Of a stretch of DNA of 5,878 nt, positions 5,542 to 5,878 are shown piece by piece. Position 1 is the first letter of the stretch. Each line of letters opens with the position of its first letter. A program made the position numbers and the translations under genes. The DNA is from Acidimicrobiia bacterium (lineage in GTDB: Bacteria > Actinomycetota > Acidimicrobiia > Acidimicrobiales > Ilumatobacteraceae). Under the pieces are notes generated by a model. It did not search any database and was not told the DNA's origin. It saw only the letters and a list, made by a program, of their open reading frames with translations. The stretch spans positions 1 through 5,878 of the forward strand of contig JAUHYJ010000255.1 in the NCBI GenBank assembly GCA_030425785.1. The letters run 5' to 3'.

Positions 5542-5878
5542 ATGGCGAAGCCTCTGGTCGTCGTCGAGTCACCGGCGAAGGCGAAGACGATCTCGAAATT
5601 CCTCGGCAGCGACTACGACGTGCGCGCCTCGGTCGGCCACGTCGCCGACCTGCCCAGCAAGGGCCTGAACATCGACGTCGACAACGGGTTCAAGCCCACC
5701 TACGAGCTCACCGAACGCGGCAAGCAGGTGGTGAAAGACCTGCGTGCGGCACTCAAGGACGCCGACGAGCTGTACCTCGCGACCGACGAAGACCGCGAGG
5801 GAGAGGCGATCTCGTGGCACCTCGTCGAGTACCTGAAGCCGAAGGTGCCGGTGAAGCGGATGGTGTTCCACGAGATCA
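5542..5878 (+). CDS. topA: DNA topoisomerase I, N-terminal part (runs off the window)
   Basis: The first 112 residues of a type IA topoisomerase, which relaxes negative supercoils by cutting and passing one strand through a 5'-phosphotyrosine link. Only the TOPRIM domain is visible: [16 protein letters not shown] holds the general acid/base Glu (E9), GHVADLP (32-38) is the conserved segment after it, and [11 protein letters not shown] gives the metal-binding D82-x-D84-x-E86. The catalytic Tyr lies beyond the window. All visible key residues are intact. The ATG at 5542 has a Shine-Dalgarno AAAGG 5 nt upstream and matches the usual N-terminus of the family. The gene is divergent from the propeller gene across 133 bp, so changes in supercoiling from either promoter could influence the other (inference). 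Essential housekeeping gene in most actinobacteria. Confidence 0.97.
   Translation, partial: MAKPLVVVESPAKAKTISKFLGSDYDVRASVGHVADLPSKGLNIDVDNGFKPTYELTERGKQVVKDLRAALKDADELYLATDEDREGEAISWHLVEYLKPKVPVKRMVFHEI

Noticed and set aside
1..5878. Mobile element, CRISPR array, tRNA, rRNA or defence system
   Set aside because: No transposase or integrase, no terminal or regularly spaced repeats, no RNA gene pattern and no defence gene were seen; the content is ordinary chromosomal genes.

Overview
The window is very GC-rich, and nearly every codon ends in G or C. Gene content and protein style point to a high-GC Actinomycetota. Acidimicrobiia (an Ilumatobacter-like lineage) is my best guess, inferred from protein style and not from a marker gene. 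Six coding regions plus one start-truncated gene fill almost all of the sequence, and no intergenic stretch exceeds about 135 bp.

Layout. On the + strand at the left edge lies the end of a TadE/TadG-like pilus-assembly protein (3-266), then a STAS-domain protein of the anti-anti-sigma type (296-616), then a two-domain protein joining an antibiotic-biosynthesis-monooxygenase-like domain to a DUF952 domain (692-1354). Facing it, with 3' ends overlapping by 14 bp, is a minus-strand run read from right to left: a membrane-anchored PQQ-like beta-propeller protein (5408-3825), the ribosome-assembly GTPase RsgA (3777-2743), and an ACAD10/11-type acyl-CoA dehydrogenase (2672-1341). At the right edge, divergent from the propeller gene across a 133-bp intergenic region, topA (DNA topoisomerase I) begins at 5542 and runs off the window.

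How the parts fit. This looks like a core chromosomal neighbourhood and not a mobile island: no transposase, integrase, tRNA, CRISPR array or phage gene is visible. The order tad pilus genes, STAS protein, topA recalls from memory the Streptomyces region where bldG (a STAS anti-anti-sigma factor) lies between tad-like genes and topA. The STAS protein here may therefore be a positional relative of BldG, although it lacks the phosphorylatable serine. The other genes are functionally unrelated (lipid oxidation, ribosome maturation, envelope protein).

The most general signal is in the starts. Five of the six visible starts have a TANNNT-like -10 element (one with G at its first position) ending 6-8 nt before the start codon and no convincing Shine-Dalgarno, which suggests leaderless transcripts. 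topA alone has a clear Shine-Dalgarno. I found no convincing new multi-gene system. The points most worth checking are the domain fusion, the altered STAS phosphosite, the leaderless starts and an inverted repeat at the acyl-CoA dehydrogenase promoter.
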